Below are positions 19,219 to 27,627 of a stretch of 64,000 nucleotides of DNA, piece by piece. This DNA comes from Nocardia niwae NBRC 108934 = DSM 45340 (GTDB taxonomy: Bacteria; Actinomycetota; Actinomycetes; Mycobacteriales; Mycobacteriaceae), in contig NZ_BDCK01000017.1 in NCBI RefSeq assembly GCF_001613465.1, forward strand, positions 310,001-374,000, given 5' to 3'. The notes beneath the pieces were generated by a model. It was not told the DNA's origin. It did not search any database and was given only the letters and a program-made list of their open reading frames with translations. Made by a program: the position numbers and the translations under genes. The first letter of the stretch is position 1. Each line of letters starts with the position of its first letter.

Positions 19219-19251
19219 CACCCGTGTCCGAGGCACTTCTGACGAATGCGG

Positions 19252-19503
19252 TCAAGCGGCGCAGACGAACACGGCAACCGCGTTGACCACTGGCGGCAGC
19301 AGCAGCAGCGGAGCGCAGAAAATGCCGAGCGGCCAAATCAGGCCCAATGTCGCGGGCTCGACCTGAACCGGTACCGGCTGATCCGCCACTTGCACGGGTC
19401 CCGGCGCTACGTCCGGAGCGGCGGAAGCGAAACCTGAACCGAGAGCGATGACCGGTGCGAGCGCTACCGCCGCCGCCGTTACGCGCATTTTGTTCGTGAT
19501 CAT
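19252..19503 (-). CDS. Small secreted or membrane hypothetical protein
   Basis: An 83-aa product with a clear signal peptide (NKMRVTAAAVALAPVIALGS, cleavage near FASA). A Pro/Val-rich mature segment (VAPGPVQVADQPVPVQVEP) follows, then a hydrophobic C-terminal half (TLGLIWPLGIFCAPLLLLPP and VNAVAVFVCAA) that could stay in the membrane. The two late cysteines may pair. The ATG at 19503 is chosen because the signal peptide begins there; a longer start at 19557 exists. It has its own terminator and lies upstream of the serine protease gene on the same strand. No family is recognised. Confidence 0.65.
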   Translation of the reverse strand: MITNKMRVTAAAVALAPVIALGSGFASAAPDVAPGPVQVADQPVPVQVEPATLGLIWPLGIFCAPLLLLPPVVNAVAVFVCAA

Positions 19504-19750
19504 GATGTCTCCAGCGATTGATTGCTTCACCAGCCCTCGTTTGTTGAAGGCCGTCATTGTGAATACACATCAACTCTTCTCGGCAGGAGCGCGTGAGACC
19601 ATCAACCCCCGGGTCGGAATCATTCATACCGGGGGAACCGAGGAGACTTCGGTATCGCTATTCTGCCCAGCCCGCACGCACTCGTCGAGCCAGGCGGGCC
19701 GCGAGGGGGCGATGCGCGCGCACCGTGCCCGGCGCGGCCCGCGAGCGTGA

Positions 19751-21220
19751 TCAACCGTGCGCGACCGGGGCGGTTTCCGGCTGGCCGGCTACTTGCGGCC
19801 GCCGGGCGCGCAGCAGGACCGCACCGAGCAAGGCGGCGGCGATGCTGAATCCGGCGCTGATCCACGCGCCGGTGGACATGGCGGCGGTGAAGGCGTCCTT
19901 GGCGGGCTCGATGTACCCGAGCTGGAAGGCGGCACCGATGGATTCGCGCGCCGCGTCCGGGGCGTCGGCGGGCATGTGCGAGGTGAAGACACCGGCCAGC
20001 ACGCTACCGAGGATGGCGATGCTGATCGCCATGCCCACCTGCTGGATCGTGTCGTTCATCGCGGAGCCGACGCCGGCGTGCTGCAGCGGTATCGCGCTCA
20101 TGATGGCCGCGTAGGCGGCCGGACCCGCCAAACCGCCGCCGACCCCCATCACCAGCATGCTGACCAGCACCCACAGATACCCGCTGCCCGCCGCGAGGAT
20201 GCCGAAGGCCACGCCCATGACGAGCAGGCCCGACACGATCAGTGTCTTGTTGCTCAGCGTCTTGCCCAGCGTCGCGCCCAGGCCGTTGCAGATCGCCGCG
20301 GCTACCGCGTACGGCAGCAGCGCCAGCCCGGCTTTCATCGGGCCGTAGCCGAGGACGAATTGCAGGTATTGGGTGAGCATCAGCATGACCGCGCCCATGC
20401 CGAAGACCATCAGCAGCAAGGTGAAGCACGTGCCGGTGAAATCGCGGCTGCGGAACACCGCCAAGGGCAGCATCGGATGGTCCGAGCGGCTCTCCCAGAC
20501 GACGAAGGCGGCCGCCGCCCCGACGGCCAGTGCGATCACGCCGATGTTCCATTCCCGCTCGATGATCACGTAGACCGTCGCGCTCAGTGCCACGACGGAC
20601 AGGACGACGCCGACCGGATCGACCGGCCGCTGTTCGCCGGTGGTCTCCGGCATCAGCACAACGGCCGCGACGATCGCGAGCAGCGCCACCGGGATGTTCA
20701 GCAGGAACACCGAACCCCACCAGTAGTGCTGGAGCAGGAAGCCTCCGAGTGTCGGTCCGGCGACGATGCCGACCATGGACACCGTCGACCATGCCGCCAT
20801 CGCCGTGCGCCGTTCGTCCTCGGCGAAAGTGGTCATCAGGATCGAGAGGGTCGACGGCATCAACAGCGATCCTCCGACGCCCATCGCGACGCGCGCCGCC
20901 ACGACCTGCCACGGCTCGGTCGCCAGCACGGCGGCCAGTGACGCCACGCCGAACACGGCCAGCCCCGTGATCAGCGCTCGCCGCCTGCCGAACCGGTCGG
21001 ACAGGCTGCCCGCGGTGAGCAGGAGCCCGGCGAAGACCAGCACGTAGGCGTCGAGAATCCACTGCACGTCCGACGGCGTCGCGCCTAGTTCCCGGATCAG
21101 CGAGGGGATCGCGAGATTGAGCACGGTGCTGTCGAGCATCAGCACGAGTAAGGACAGGCAGAGGACCCCCAGGACCCACCAGCGGCGGGGGTCTCGTACA
21201 TCGTTCGATTCCACTCGCAC
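19751..21220 (-). CDS. MFS drug/proton antiporter, DHA2 (EmrB/QacA) family
   Basis: A 14-helix multidrug efflux transporter of about 487-489 aa. It begins with PRRWWVLGVLCLSLLVLMLDST, with the conserved Asp in helix 1 (LMLDSTVLNLAIPSL), motif A GSLSDRFGRRRAL between helices 2 and 3, and motif C-like GIVAGPTLGGFL in helix 5. It is divergent from a tetR gene 49 bp away, and a 35-bp inverted repeat lies between them. Two GTG starts are possible: 21220, and 21214, which fits a leaderless start 7 bases after TACGCT (21226-21221). The substrate is unknown; a hydrophobic antibiotic or dye is usual for the family. Confidence 0.9.
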   Translation of the reverse strand: MRVESNDVRDPRRWWVLGVLCLSLLVLMLDSTVLNLAIPSLIRELGATPSDVQWILDAYVLVFAGLLLTAGSLSDRFGRRRALITGLAVFGVASLAAVLATEPWQVVAARVAMGVGGSLLMPSTLSILMTTFAEDERRTAMAAWSTVSMVGIVAGPTLGGFLLQHYWWGSVFLLNIPVALLAIVAAVVLMPETTGEQRPVDPVGVVLSVVALSATVYVIIEREWNIGVIALAVGAAAAFVVWESRSDHPMLPLAVFRSRDFTGTCFTLLLMVFGMGAVMLMLTQYLQFVLGYGPMKAGLALLPYAVAAAICNGLGATLGKTLSNKTLIVSGLLVMGVAFGILAAGSGYLWVLVSMLVMGVGGGLAGPAAYAAIMSAIPLQHAGVGSAMNDTIQQVGMAISIAILGSVLAGVFTSHMPADAPDAARESIGAAFQLGYIEPAKDAFTAAMSTGAWISAGFSIAAALLGAVLLRARRPQVAGQPETAPVAHG

Positions 21221-21249
21221 AGCGTACGAGAATCTCGAACAGTGTGCGA
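21215..21249. promoter_or_regulatory. TetR operator and divergent promoters of the MFS/tetR pair
   Basis: Inverted repeat with 17-bp arms and a single central base: TCGCACAGCGTACGAGA (21215-21231), A, TCTCGAACAGTGTGCGA (21233-21249). Fourteen of 17 arm positions are complementary. It covers the likely -10 of the MFS gene (TACGCT on the minus strand) and lies just before TATAGA (21255-21260), the likely -10 of tetR. Binding would block both genes, the classic arrangement for an autoregulated TetR efflux switch. Confidence 0.75.
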
Positions 21250-21268
21250 GCGATTATAGAATCGTGTC

Positions 21269-22015
21269 GTGACCAAGCAGTTCGCGTCGGTATGGACCAA
21301 ACAGTCGCGCCAGCCCAAGTCGTCCGGGCTGCGCCGCGAGCAGATCGTCGCTGCGGCGGTAGAGATTCTCGACGCCGAGGGGCTGGAATCGCTGAGCATG
21401 CGCAAGCTCGGCGCCAAACTGGGCGCCGGCGCAACCAGTCTCTACTGGCATGTGTCCAACAAGGACGAGTTGCTCGAGCTGGTGCTCGACGAGTTCTGGG
21501 GCTTGGTGCGAACTCCGGAGCCCGAGCAGGCTTCCTGGCGCGAGCTGCTGAACACCTTCGCCTACAGCCTGCGCGCGTCCATCAGGGAGCACCCCTGGAT
21601 GGCATCGCTGGTGGGGCAGCTGCCCAGCATCGGCCCGAACTCGCTGCGGTTGAGCGATCGGCTGCGCCGCGCGTTCGTCCAAGCCGGTTTTCACGGTGTG
21701 GACATCTATCTGGCCAGCGGGACGGTGATGTGTTTCGTCCTCGGCCAGGTGATTCCGGAGATCGCCTGGGCCAAAGTGTCCCAGGGTATGGAGATCGACG
21801 CCGACGGCATGCTGCAGGTGATGGGGGAGCTGGCGGGCGACTATCCCGAGATGCTCGCGGACTTTCGGGCGACCGCGCCGACCGACCAGGAGGCCGCGCG
21901 TGCGATGGCGTTCGACTTCGGCCTGCTCTGTGTCCTCGACGGTCTGGAAGCGCGTCTGCGCAATCTGCAGGAACCCCGGCAAGAGTCTCCGGCGAGAGAC
22001 CCCGGCCGCGCCTGA
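21269..22015 (+). CDS. TetR family transcriptional repressor
   Basis: A 248-aa regulator. The N-terminal HTH (about residues 22-68) reads LRREQIVAAAVEILDAEGLE, SLSMRKLGAKLGAGATSLY and WHVSNKDELL, the pattern of tetracycline-repressor-type members. The C-terminal ligand domain contains VMCFVLGQVIPEIAW. The GTG start lies 9 bases after a TATAGA -10, so the mRNA is probably leaderless. It should repress the divergent MFS exporter and itself through the 35-bp operator. The stop codon overlaps a separate TGAAACGTGTT box that belongs to the next promoter region. Confidence 0.9.
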   Translation: MTKQFASVWTKQSRQPKSSGLRREQIVAAAVEILDAEGLESLSMRKLGAKLGAGATSLYWHVSNKDELLELVLDEFWGLVRTPEPEQASWRELLNTFAYSLRASIREHPWMASLVGQLPSIGPNSLRLSDRLRRAFVQAGFHGVDIYLASGTVMCFVLGQVIPEIAWAKVSQGMEIDADGMLQVMGELAGDYPEMLADFRATAPTDQEAARAMAFDFGLLCVLDGLEARLRNLQEPRQESPARDPGRA

Positions 22016-22081
22016 AACGTGTTATCAAGAATGAAATCGGGTGCACAGCGATATTGCCGGGATAAATTGAAACGTGTTCTA
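22013..22081 (+). promoter_or_regulatory. Two KstR-like boxes upstream of acetoacetate-decarboxylase-like gene
   Basis: TGAAACGTGTTCTA at 22068-22081 fits exactly the KstR consensus TnnAACnnGTTnnA known from steroid-catabolism control. TGAAACGTGTTATC at 22013-22026 shares 11 of 14 bases with it and misses the last consensus base. The boxes are 55 bp apart, about five helical turns. TATAGG (22080-22085) overlaps the second box and may be the -10. Confidence 0.5.
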
Positions 22082-22160
22082 TAGGTTGATCTGATCCGGC
22101 GAGAGGCTCTCGCAAAGCAACGCGGCGCGCCCGGGCGCCGCTGTGCAGAAAGGCGTCGAC

Positions 22161-22886
22161 ATGAGCACGCACACCGTTCTCGGCCGAGAGGTGCGAATGC
22201 CGGTCCGCATCCGGCTCGCACGCGCGTTCATGGCGACCTACCTCGTGCCCGCGGAGCCCGCACAGCGCCTCATCGACTACTCCGGTCTGCGGATTCTCCG
22301 GCTCCCGGGCGCGCGGGCGATGTGCACGCTGGTCTTCGTCGACTACGTCGACGGCGACTTGGGCCCCTACAACGAGTTCGGCGTCTCGTTCATGGTGCGC
22401 CACCACACCGCCGCATCGAGGTCGGGCGATCTGAAAGCGCTGATCACCGGGCGGGCCGGGGTATTGATTCACCGGCTGCCGGTCGACGGCGACTTCACCC
22501 TGGCCGCGGGCCGCGGTATCTGGTGCTTCCCCAAGGAACTCGCCGAATTCGTCGTCGACCACGACGACCGGACGCGCAGCGGCGCGCTGCACCAGGACGG
22601 GCGGCTCATCGCGGATCTCACGGTCCGGCCGGGGTTCGCGACCCCGAATCGCGGCGCCGCGGGGTCGTCGTTCGACGCCTACTCGCACATCGACGGCGTC
22701 ACCCGCTGCACGCGCTGGGAGATGCGTCCCTCCGGCATGCGAGCGCGTCTCGGCGGGGCGCAGCTGACCCTGGGCGACCACGAGATCGCCGCGGAGCTCC
22801 GGTCGATCGGCCTGCCGCGGCGCGCGCTGATGTCGTCGTCGGTCTCGCGACTGGCCATGACATTCGACGACGCGACCGCCCTCTGA
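22161..22886 (+). CDS. Acetoacetate decarboxylase family protein
   Basis: A 241-aa member of the ADC superfamily. The family blocks are CTLVFVDYVDGDLGPYNEFG (about 55-74) and the active-site region GRGIWCFPKELAEF. Lys125 in FPKEL aligns with the Schiff-base lysine of acetoacetate decarboxylase, but the neighbouring residue is Glu126 where the classical enzyme has a second lysine that lowers the pKa. It may therefore act on another keto acid or perform a different Schiff-base reaction. The ATG at 22161 follows AGAAAGG. It lies behind KstR-like boxes, so a role in sterol or lipid breakdown is possible. Confidence 0.8.
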   Translation: MSTHTVLGREVRMPVRIRLARAFMATYLVPAEPAQRLIDYSGLRILRLPGARAMCTLVFVDYVDGDLGPYNEFGVSFMVRHHTAASRSGDLKALITGRAGVLIHRLPVDGDFTLAAGRGIWCFPKELAEFVVDHDDRTRSGALHQDGRLIADLTVRPGFATPNRGAAGSSFDAYSHIDGVTRCTRWEMRPSGMRARLGGAQLTLGDHEIAAELRSIGLPRRALMSSSVSRLAMTFDDATAL

Positions 22887-23401
22887 CGCCCTCTCCGGCC
22901 GCATAACCACCCGGTCACGGGCGGGCGAGGAGCGTGGACGGTCGGGCGCGGCTCCGGTTAGCCTGACGTAGCCGATCGTTTGCCAAGCGCTCAGCAACGG
23001 AGTGTGCCCGTGATCGTCGCCGACCGGAACAGTGCCGCCGAAGAAGGCTGCGAACTGGTCGGATCACGCGACGGTGAACGATCGTCACAAGAGCTGCGCG
23101 GTGGCGGACCGGCCATCGGATCGGGGTTGCCGGCCCCGCCGCGCAGGTGCAGGCCCGCAGAGTTTCGTTCGAACACCGTGACGATGGGCGTTTTCACCGA
23201 GCACTTGCGTCCGGCGCGCCTACCGGCACGGCGTGCGTTCCCGTGGCAGGTGATCGTCCGGCGCGGGTTCCCGCGGCGCGCACTAGCGTGGTTCGTCGTG
23301 ACCACCGTGCAGTCCGGCATCACCCGATGCACCGGGGCATCGCTTCGCGCCGAGAGAAGCCACCCCTTCCGTCGTGGCCCGGCCGACGTCGCCGGACGCA
23401 C
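22887..23401. other. Intergenic region with no supported gene
   Basis: About 515 bp between the ADC-like gene and the first DUF202 gene. Open frames here are arginine-rich with no family motif and no ribosome-binding site, so I call none. I see no strong hairpin or repeat; a promoter for the DUF202-sulfatase genes is expected near the right end. Confidence 0.5.
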
Positions 23402-23809
23402 ATGGGCCGGTACGCGGTGTCTCCCGACCCGAACCGAGGCGGCGTGACGCTGCCGAACCCGGAAGCCGAATCGGAAGAGGGCGAAGAGGAACTCGACTAC
23501 CGCTTCACGCTCGCGAACGAGCGCACGTTCCTGGCCTGGATGCGCACCGCGCTGGGGTTGCTGGCCGGTGGCGTCGCCGTGCACACGCTGGTGCAGTCTT
23601 TCAGGATCGCCGGATTACGGCGCGCTATAGCGCTGAGCTGCCTGGTTCTGGCGGTGGTCGTCGCGGTCGGTGCGTACGCGCACTGGCGGCGCGTCGGGGT
23701 GGCCATGCGCCACGGCGATCCGCTGCCGGAGACGGTGCTGGTGCCGATCCTGTCGGCGGGCATCGCGATCGTCTCCGTACTGGCGGCGGTGGCGGTGCTG
23801 CTGCGGTGA
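23402..23809 (+). CDS. DUF202 (YidH-like) membrane protein
   Basis: A 135-aa membrane protein with the DUF202 signature FTLANERTFLAWMRTALGLL (about residues 37-56). Three hydrophobic helices are visible (LLAGGVAVHTLV, LSCLVLAVVVAVGAYAHW, ILSAGIAIVSVLAAVAVLL). An acidic N-terminal stretch EAESEEGEEELDY precedes the domain. The ATG at 23402 is chosen; a GTG at 23444 is a shorter option. Its stop overlaps the GTG of a second DUF202 gene by 4 bp, so the two proteins are translated together and may form a hetero-oligomer. Function unknown. Confidence 0.8.
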   Translation: MGRYAVSPDPNRGGVTLPNPEAESEEGEEELDYRFTLANERTFLAWMRTALGLLAGGVAVHTLVQSFRIAGLRRAIALSCLVLAVVVAVGAYAHWRRVGVAMRHGDPLPETVLVPILSAGIAIVSVLAAVAVLLR

Positions 23810-24114
23810 GCGCGCCACATCTGTCCGCCGAACGCACCGCACTGGCGTGGCGGCGCACCGCCGTGTCGGCGATGGTCGTCGGCACGCTGTTCGTGCATCA
23901 GGCGCTCGGCAGCGGCTGGCGCGCGGCCGCGGTCGCGCCCGTCGGCGCCGCGATCGCCATGGCGGCGCTGGCCGGGGCCTGTTATCTCCGCAATCGCGGC
24001 CTGCGCCGAGGCCGCTACGCCCATGGCGATCGCGTCATCGCCGTAACCGCAGCGGCGGTGGTGGTGGTCGCTGCCGCCGCCGCGGCGGCCGGGTTTCTCG
24101 ATCCGCTGCCCTGA
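23806..24114 (+). CDS. Second DUF202 membrane protein
   Basis: A 102-aa protein starting SAPHLSAERTALAWRRTAVS, a shorter version of the DUF202 signature (xLAxERTxLAWxR). Three hydrophobic stretches follow (AMVVGTLFVHQAL, VAPVGAAIAMAALAGACYL, VIAVTAAAVVVVAAAAAAAG), and the end is short. It is coupled to the preceding paralogue by a GTGA overlap. The alkyl sulfatase gene begins 45 bp later on the same strand and may share the transcript. Confidence 0.78.
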   Translation: MSAPHLSAERTALAWRRTAVSAMVVGTLFVHQALGSGWRAAAVAPVGAAIAMAALAGACYLRNRGLRRGRYAHGDRVIAVTAAAVVVVAAAAAAAGFLDPLP

Positions 24115-24159
24115 CGGGGAGCGGCCCGCAACGTTGGCCGAGACGACAGGAGGACGACA

Positions 24160-26061
24160 ATGAGCACAGCGAGCGAGCCGAGCGACTTCATCGTCGCGCA
24201 GCATCGGCGTACGGCCGCAGCACTGCCCTTCGCCGACACGGCGGATCCGGCCGACGCCGAGCGCGGCTTCATCGCGGCGCTGGAGCCCGGCGTGGTCACC
24301 TCCGGGGACGGGACGGTCGTGTGGGACAACGACTCCTATTCGTTCCTGCGGGAATCCTGCCCGGCCTCGGTCCATCCCAGTCTCTGGCGGCAGTCCGGCC
24401 TCGTGGTACGGCAGGGGTTGTTCGAGGTCAGCGACGGCATCTACCAGATCCGAGGTCTCGACATCTCCAACATGACGCTGGTCGAAGGCGCGACCGGCGT
24501 CCTCGTGATCGACCCGCTGATCTCGGCCGAGACCGCGGCGGCCGGTCTCGCGCTCTACCGCGCCCATCGCGGCGACCGCCCGGTGACCGGCCTGATCTAC
24601 ACCCATTCGCACGCCGACCATTTCGGCGGGGCGTATGGAGTCACCACCGCCGAGGCGGTCGAGGCGGGGCGCTGTCCGGTGCTGGCGCCGGCCGGATTCC
24701 TGGAACACGCCGTGGCCGAGAATATCTACGCGGGCACGGCGATGGCGCGCCGCGCGGGGTACATGTACGGCGCGGTGCTGCCACGCGGACCACTGGGCGC
24801 GGTGGGCTCCGGGCTCGGGCAGACCACGTCGGTCGGCACGGTCACGCTGATCCCGCCGACCGTCGACATCACCGCCACCGGTCAAGAGGAGACGATCGAC
24901 GGAATCCGGATGGTCTTCCAGCTGACGCCCGGCACCGAGGCCCCCGCGGAGATGAACTTCTACTTCCCCGACCGCCGCGCCCTGTGCATGGCGGAGAACG
25001 CGACCCACACGCTGCACAACGTGCTCACGCTGCGCGGCGCGCTGGTGCGCGACGCCCACATCTGGGCGAAATACCTGACCGAGGCGATCAACCTGTTCGC
25101 CCGGGACTCCGACGTCGTCTTCGCCTCGCACCATTGGCCGACCTGGGGCACCGCGCGACTGGTGGAGTACCTCTCGCTGCAACGGGACCTGTACGGGTAC
25201 CTGCACGACCAGACCGTCCGCCTGTTGAACCAGGGGTACGTGGGCGCGGAGATCGCTGAACTGGTCACCCTTCCGCCCGCCATCGAGGAGTCCTGGCACG
25301 CGCGCGGATACTACGGTTCGGTCAGCCACAACGTGAAAGCCATCTACCAGCGCTACATGGGCTGGTTCGACGGCAACCCCGCGCACCTGTGGGAGCATCC
25401 GCCGGTCGAATCCGCCCGGCGGCACGTGGAATTCATGGGTGGCGCCGACGAGGTGCTGCGTAAAGCGCGGACGTCCTATGACGCTGGGGACTACCGCTGG
25501 GTGGCGCAGGTGCTCAACTACGTCATCTTCGCCGATCCGGGCAACGATGCCGCGAAAGAATTGCAGGCCAGTACGTTCGAACAACTCGGCTACGGGGCGG
25601 AGAACGCGACCTGGCGCAACTTCTATCTCAGCGGAGCCTACGAGCTGCGCTACGGCTCGTTCGGCACGCCCACCAAGAGCGATTCGCCGACCATGGTGGC
25701 GGCGCTGAACGTCGACCAGATCTTCGACGCCTTGGCGTTGCGCGTCGACGGTCCCAAGGCGTGGAACCACCGGCTCGTGACGGATTGGATTCTCACCGAC
25801 CAGGACCGCACGCATCGGCTGGAACTGCGCAACGGCCGCCTCACCCACTTCGACGTCGCGCCGGGCATGAAACTGCCGGAACCCGACGCCACCTTCACGC
25901 TGGCCAAGGCGACCCTGATCCGAGTGTTGCTGGCGGGCGACGACTTCGGCGTCGCGGCAGCCGCGGGCGACATCGTGATCGAGGGAGATGTCACCAAGCT
26001 CGCCGAACTCGTCGACATCTTCGACGCCCCGGACCCCGATTTCGCGATCGTGACACCGTAG
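24160..26061 (+). CDS. Alkyl sulfatase (SdsA-type metallo-beta-lactamase fold)
   Basis: A 633-aa enzyme expected to hydrolyse primary or secondary alkyl sulfates such as SDS. The zinc motif THSHADHFGG (residues 148-157: His149, His151, Asp153, His154) lies in the metallo-beta-lactamase domain, with AENATHTLHNVLTLRG further on. The substrate-pocket and dimerisation regions follow (about 380-500; HNVKAIYQRYMGWFDGNPAHLWEHPP), and the C-terminal SCP2-like domain is at about 515-633. The typical N-terminal DFIVAQHRRTAAALPFADT is present. No signal peptide is seen, unlike secreted SdsA, so it is probably cytosolic. AGGAGGACG lies before the ATG. Confidence 0.92.
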   Translation: MSTASEPSDFIVAQHRRTAAALPFADTADPADAERGFIAALEPGVVTSGDGTVVWDNDSYSFLRESCPASVHPSLWRQSGLVVRQGLFEVSDGIYQIRGLDISNMTLVEGATGVLVIDPLISAETAAAGLALYRAHRGDRPVTGLIYTHSHADHFGGAYGVTTAEAVEAGRCPVLAPAGFLEHAVAENIYAGTAMARRAGYMYGAVLPRGPLGAVGSGLGQTTSVGTVTLIPPTVDITATGQEETIDGIRMVFQLTPGTEAPAEMNFYFPDRRALCMAENATHTLHNVLTLRGALVRDAHIWAKYLTEAINLFARDSDVVFASHHWPTWGTARLVEYLSLQRDLYGYLHDQTVRLLNQGYVGAEIAELVTLPPAIEESWHARGYYGSVSHNVKAIYQRYMGWFDGNPAHLWEHPPVESARRHVEFMGGADEVLRKARTSYDAGDYRWVAQVLNYVIFADPGNDAAKELQASTFEQLGYGAENATWRNFYLSGAYELRYGSFGTPTKSDSPTMVAALNVDQIFDALALRVDGPKAWNHRLVTDWILTDQDRTHRLELRNGRLTHFDVAPGMKLPEPDATFTLAKATLIRVLLAGDDFGVAAAAGDIVIEGDVTKLAELVDIFDAPDPDFAIVTP

Positions 26062-26143
26062 TCACCGGTCCGGCAAGGCTCATCGACACGCGTCCCGCCC
26101 GAGAGTGTCGGACGCTGGGCGGATGCGCCTCGCGGCCGGTGTG

Positions 26144-26656
26144 TCAGGCAGACCTCGGCAGCGTCGCGATATACCTGCCCGCGACGAAACGCTGGATCAG
26201 CCGCACCACCGGGCCGCCGATCCGGGTGTACCAGGTCGCGGCGCGGGAGAACGCGACGATGAGCCCGTACACCGTGTCGTCCGCGGAGTCGTACTCGACG
26301 GCGAACAGTTCTTCGCCCGAGGCCGGATGTCCGGGCAAGGTGCCGTACGCGAACCCCCGCCGGTCCGGTTCGTCGAGGACGTACACCACCCGGCATGGAG
26401 CGGTGATGCCCACGGGGCCGAGCCCCAGCCGCACCGTGACGGCGGTACCGGGTTCGGCCGTCGGCGTATCGGCGGACCGGAAGATCCCGGTGCCCTTCTG
26501 CACCCGGTAGCTCAGAATCTCCGCTCCCGCCCGCTCGAACAGCGCGCGTCCGCGCCCGAGACGCCGCCGCAGTCGCAACCCGTGATAGCCCTCCGGCAGC
26601 ACCCCTCGGGTCGCGCCGACTTCGGAATATGTGAACGACGACAACCCATCTGTCAT
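26144..26656 (-). CDS. DUF1990 family protein
   Basis: A 170-aa protein with the DUF1990 pattern: FTYSEVGATRG near the start, LGRGRALFERAGAEILSYRVQ, the central GTAVTVRLGLGPVGITAPCRVVYV, GFAYGTLPGHPASGEELFAVE and the final FVAGRYIATL. It is conserved in actinobacteria and plants, with no proven activity; a small-molecule-binding barrel is plausible. The ATG at 26656 starts directly at the conserved part. It is downstream of the M23-like gene on the same strand with a 118-bp gap. Confidence 0.85.
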   Translation of the reverse strand: MTDGLSSFTYSEVGATRGVLPEGYHGLRLRRRLGRGRALFERAGAEILSYRVQKGTGIFRSADTPTAEPGTAVTVRLGLGPVGITAPCRVVYVLDEPDRRGFAYGTLPGHPASGEELFAVEYDSADDTVYGLIVAFSRAATWYTRIGGPVVRLIQRFVAGRYIATLPRSA

Positions 26657-26774
26657 GCCCCCGATCTTCACCCCGCCGCGCCCGCTCCCGCCACCGCGGG
26701 TCGCCGACACGCCGGTCCCGATCGTCTCGGCTGCCTCGAAACAGACTGAGACGCGGCGCGAACTCAGCGGCCGA

Positions 26775-27308
26775 TCATCCGATGCCGGGTTCGGGCCGTA
26801 CCGGTTTGAGCCGCAGGGGAGTGAGGCGCAGAAGCCCGAGCGGGTCCAGATACTCACGGTTGCGGCGGCGACCGCCCTCGACGCGGGCTCCCCAGTGCAG
26901 ACACGCCGTCGCGCATCCCGGGTGCCCGGCCTCCAGCGTGCCGATCCGCGCGCCGCGTCCGACCCGCCTTCCCACGGAAACCTCGGCGCGTACGGGCTCG
27001 TAGGTCGTACGCAACCCGCCGGGGTGTTCGATGGACACGACCGGCTTGTCGGCCACCGTTCCCGCGAACACGACGATCCCTTCCCCCGCGGCGAGTACGG
27101 CTTGCCCTTCGACACCGGCCAGATCGACCCCGCGATGTCCGGGTAGCCAATTCTGCGCGGGCTTGTCGAAGTGCCGGACCACGGCCGGACGTGGTTGCAG
27201 CGGCCAGCCGAACCGCCCTTCGGGTCCGGCTGCGGCGGTCGGCGTCGTCGCGACGATCGCGGCGACGCCGAGAGCCAGCGCCGAGGAAAGACGCCGACCG
27301 AGTCGCAT
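26775..27308 (-). CDS. Secreted M23/LytM-like peptidase with altered catalytic motif
   Basis: A 177-aa exported protein. The signal peptide RLGRRLSSALALGVAAIVA ends near TAAA. The M23 domain starts FGWPLQPRPAVVRHFDKP, with the zinc motif GHRGVDL (His and Asp ligands). The usual HxH motif appears as CLHWG, so the zinc His is kept while the catalytic His is replaced by Cys. This may be a divergent or regulatory LytM protein, or the form typical of an actinobacterial subfamily. A start at 27326 (MPNPN) is also possible. It would act on peptidoglycan cross-links in the cell wall. Confidence 0.82.
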   Translation of the reverse strand: MRLGRRLSSALALGVAAIVATTPTAAAGPEGRFGWPLQPRPAVVRHFDKPAQNWLPGHRGVDLAGVEGQAVLAAGEGIVVFAGTVADKPVVSIEHPGGLRTTYEPVRAEVSVGRRVGRGARIGTLEAGHPGCATACLHWGARVEGGRRRNREYLDPLGLLRLTPLRLKPVRPEPGIG

Positions 27309-27348
27309 GGCATTCGGATTGGGCATTCGTGCCTGGTCGGGAGGTCGG

Positions 27349-27627
27349 CTACGACCCGCAAAGGGGTACGGGCGGTGCGCACAGGCCACCATCGCCGGAG
27401 GCGGAAGTCATCTCCGCGTACTTAGCCGCACCGGGGCCGGATTGCCGGAACGGAAGCGGCGTGCGGCGCAGTAATCCGGACAACGAGGGCAGGCAGGCAG
27501 AGCCCGTGCATGCCCCGGACGCGGGTCTCGGGGCCGACGTCTCGGCTGTGCTCGCCGGCGCGGTCACGACGCCGAGCACGAAGAACAACGGAACGAGGAA
27601 GGTGGTCGCCGTGGAGATCGGTTTCAT
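27349..27627 (-). CDS. Small secreted hypothetical protein
   Basis: A 92-aa frame with a convincing signal peptide (KPISTATTFLVPLFFVLGVV, cleavage near STAE) and a short Pro/Ser/Gly-rich mature part with four cysteines (GACTGSACLP and LCAPPVPLC), suggesting two disulfides. It lies immediately upstream of the M23-like gene on the same strand, so the two may form one exported pair. There is no homology I recognise, and the only support is the signal peptide, cysteine pattern and position. Confidence 0.45.
   Translation of the reverse strand: MKPISTATTFLVPLFFVLGVVTAPASTAETSAPRPASGACTGSACLPSLSGLLRRTPLPFRQSGPGAAKYAEMTSASGDGGLCAPPVPLCGS

Noticed and set aside
22980..23447. A 155-aa plus-strand frame before the DUF202 genes
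   Set aside because: No ribosome-binding site or motif, Arg/Pro-rich, and it overlaps the DUF202 start in another frame.
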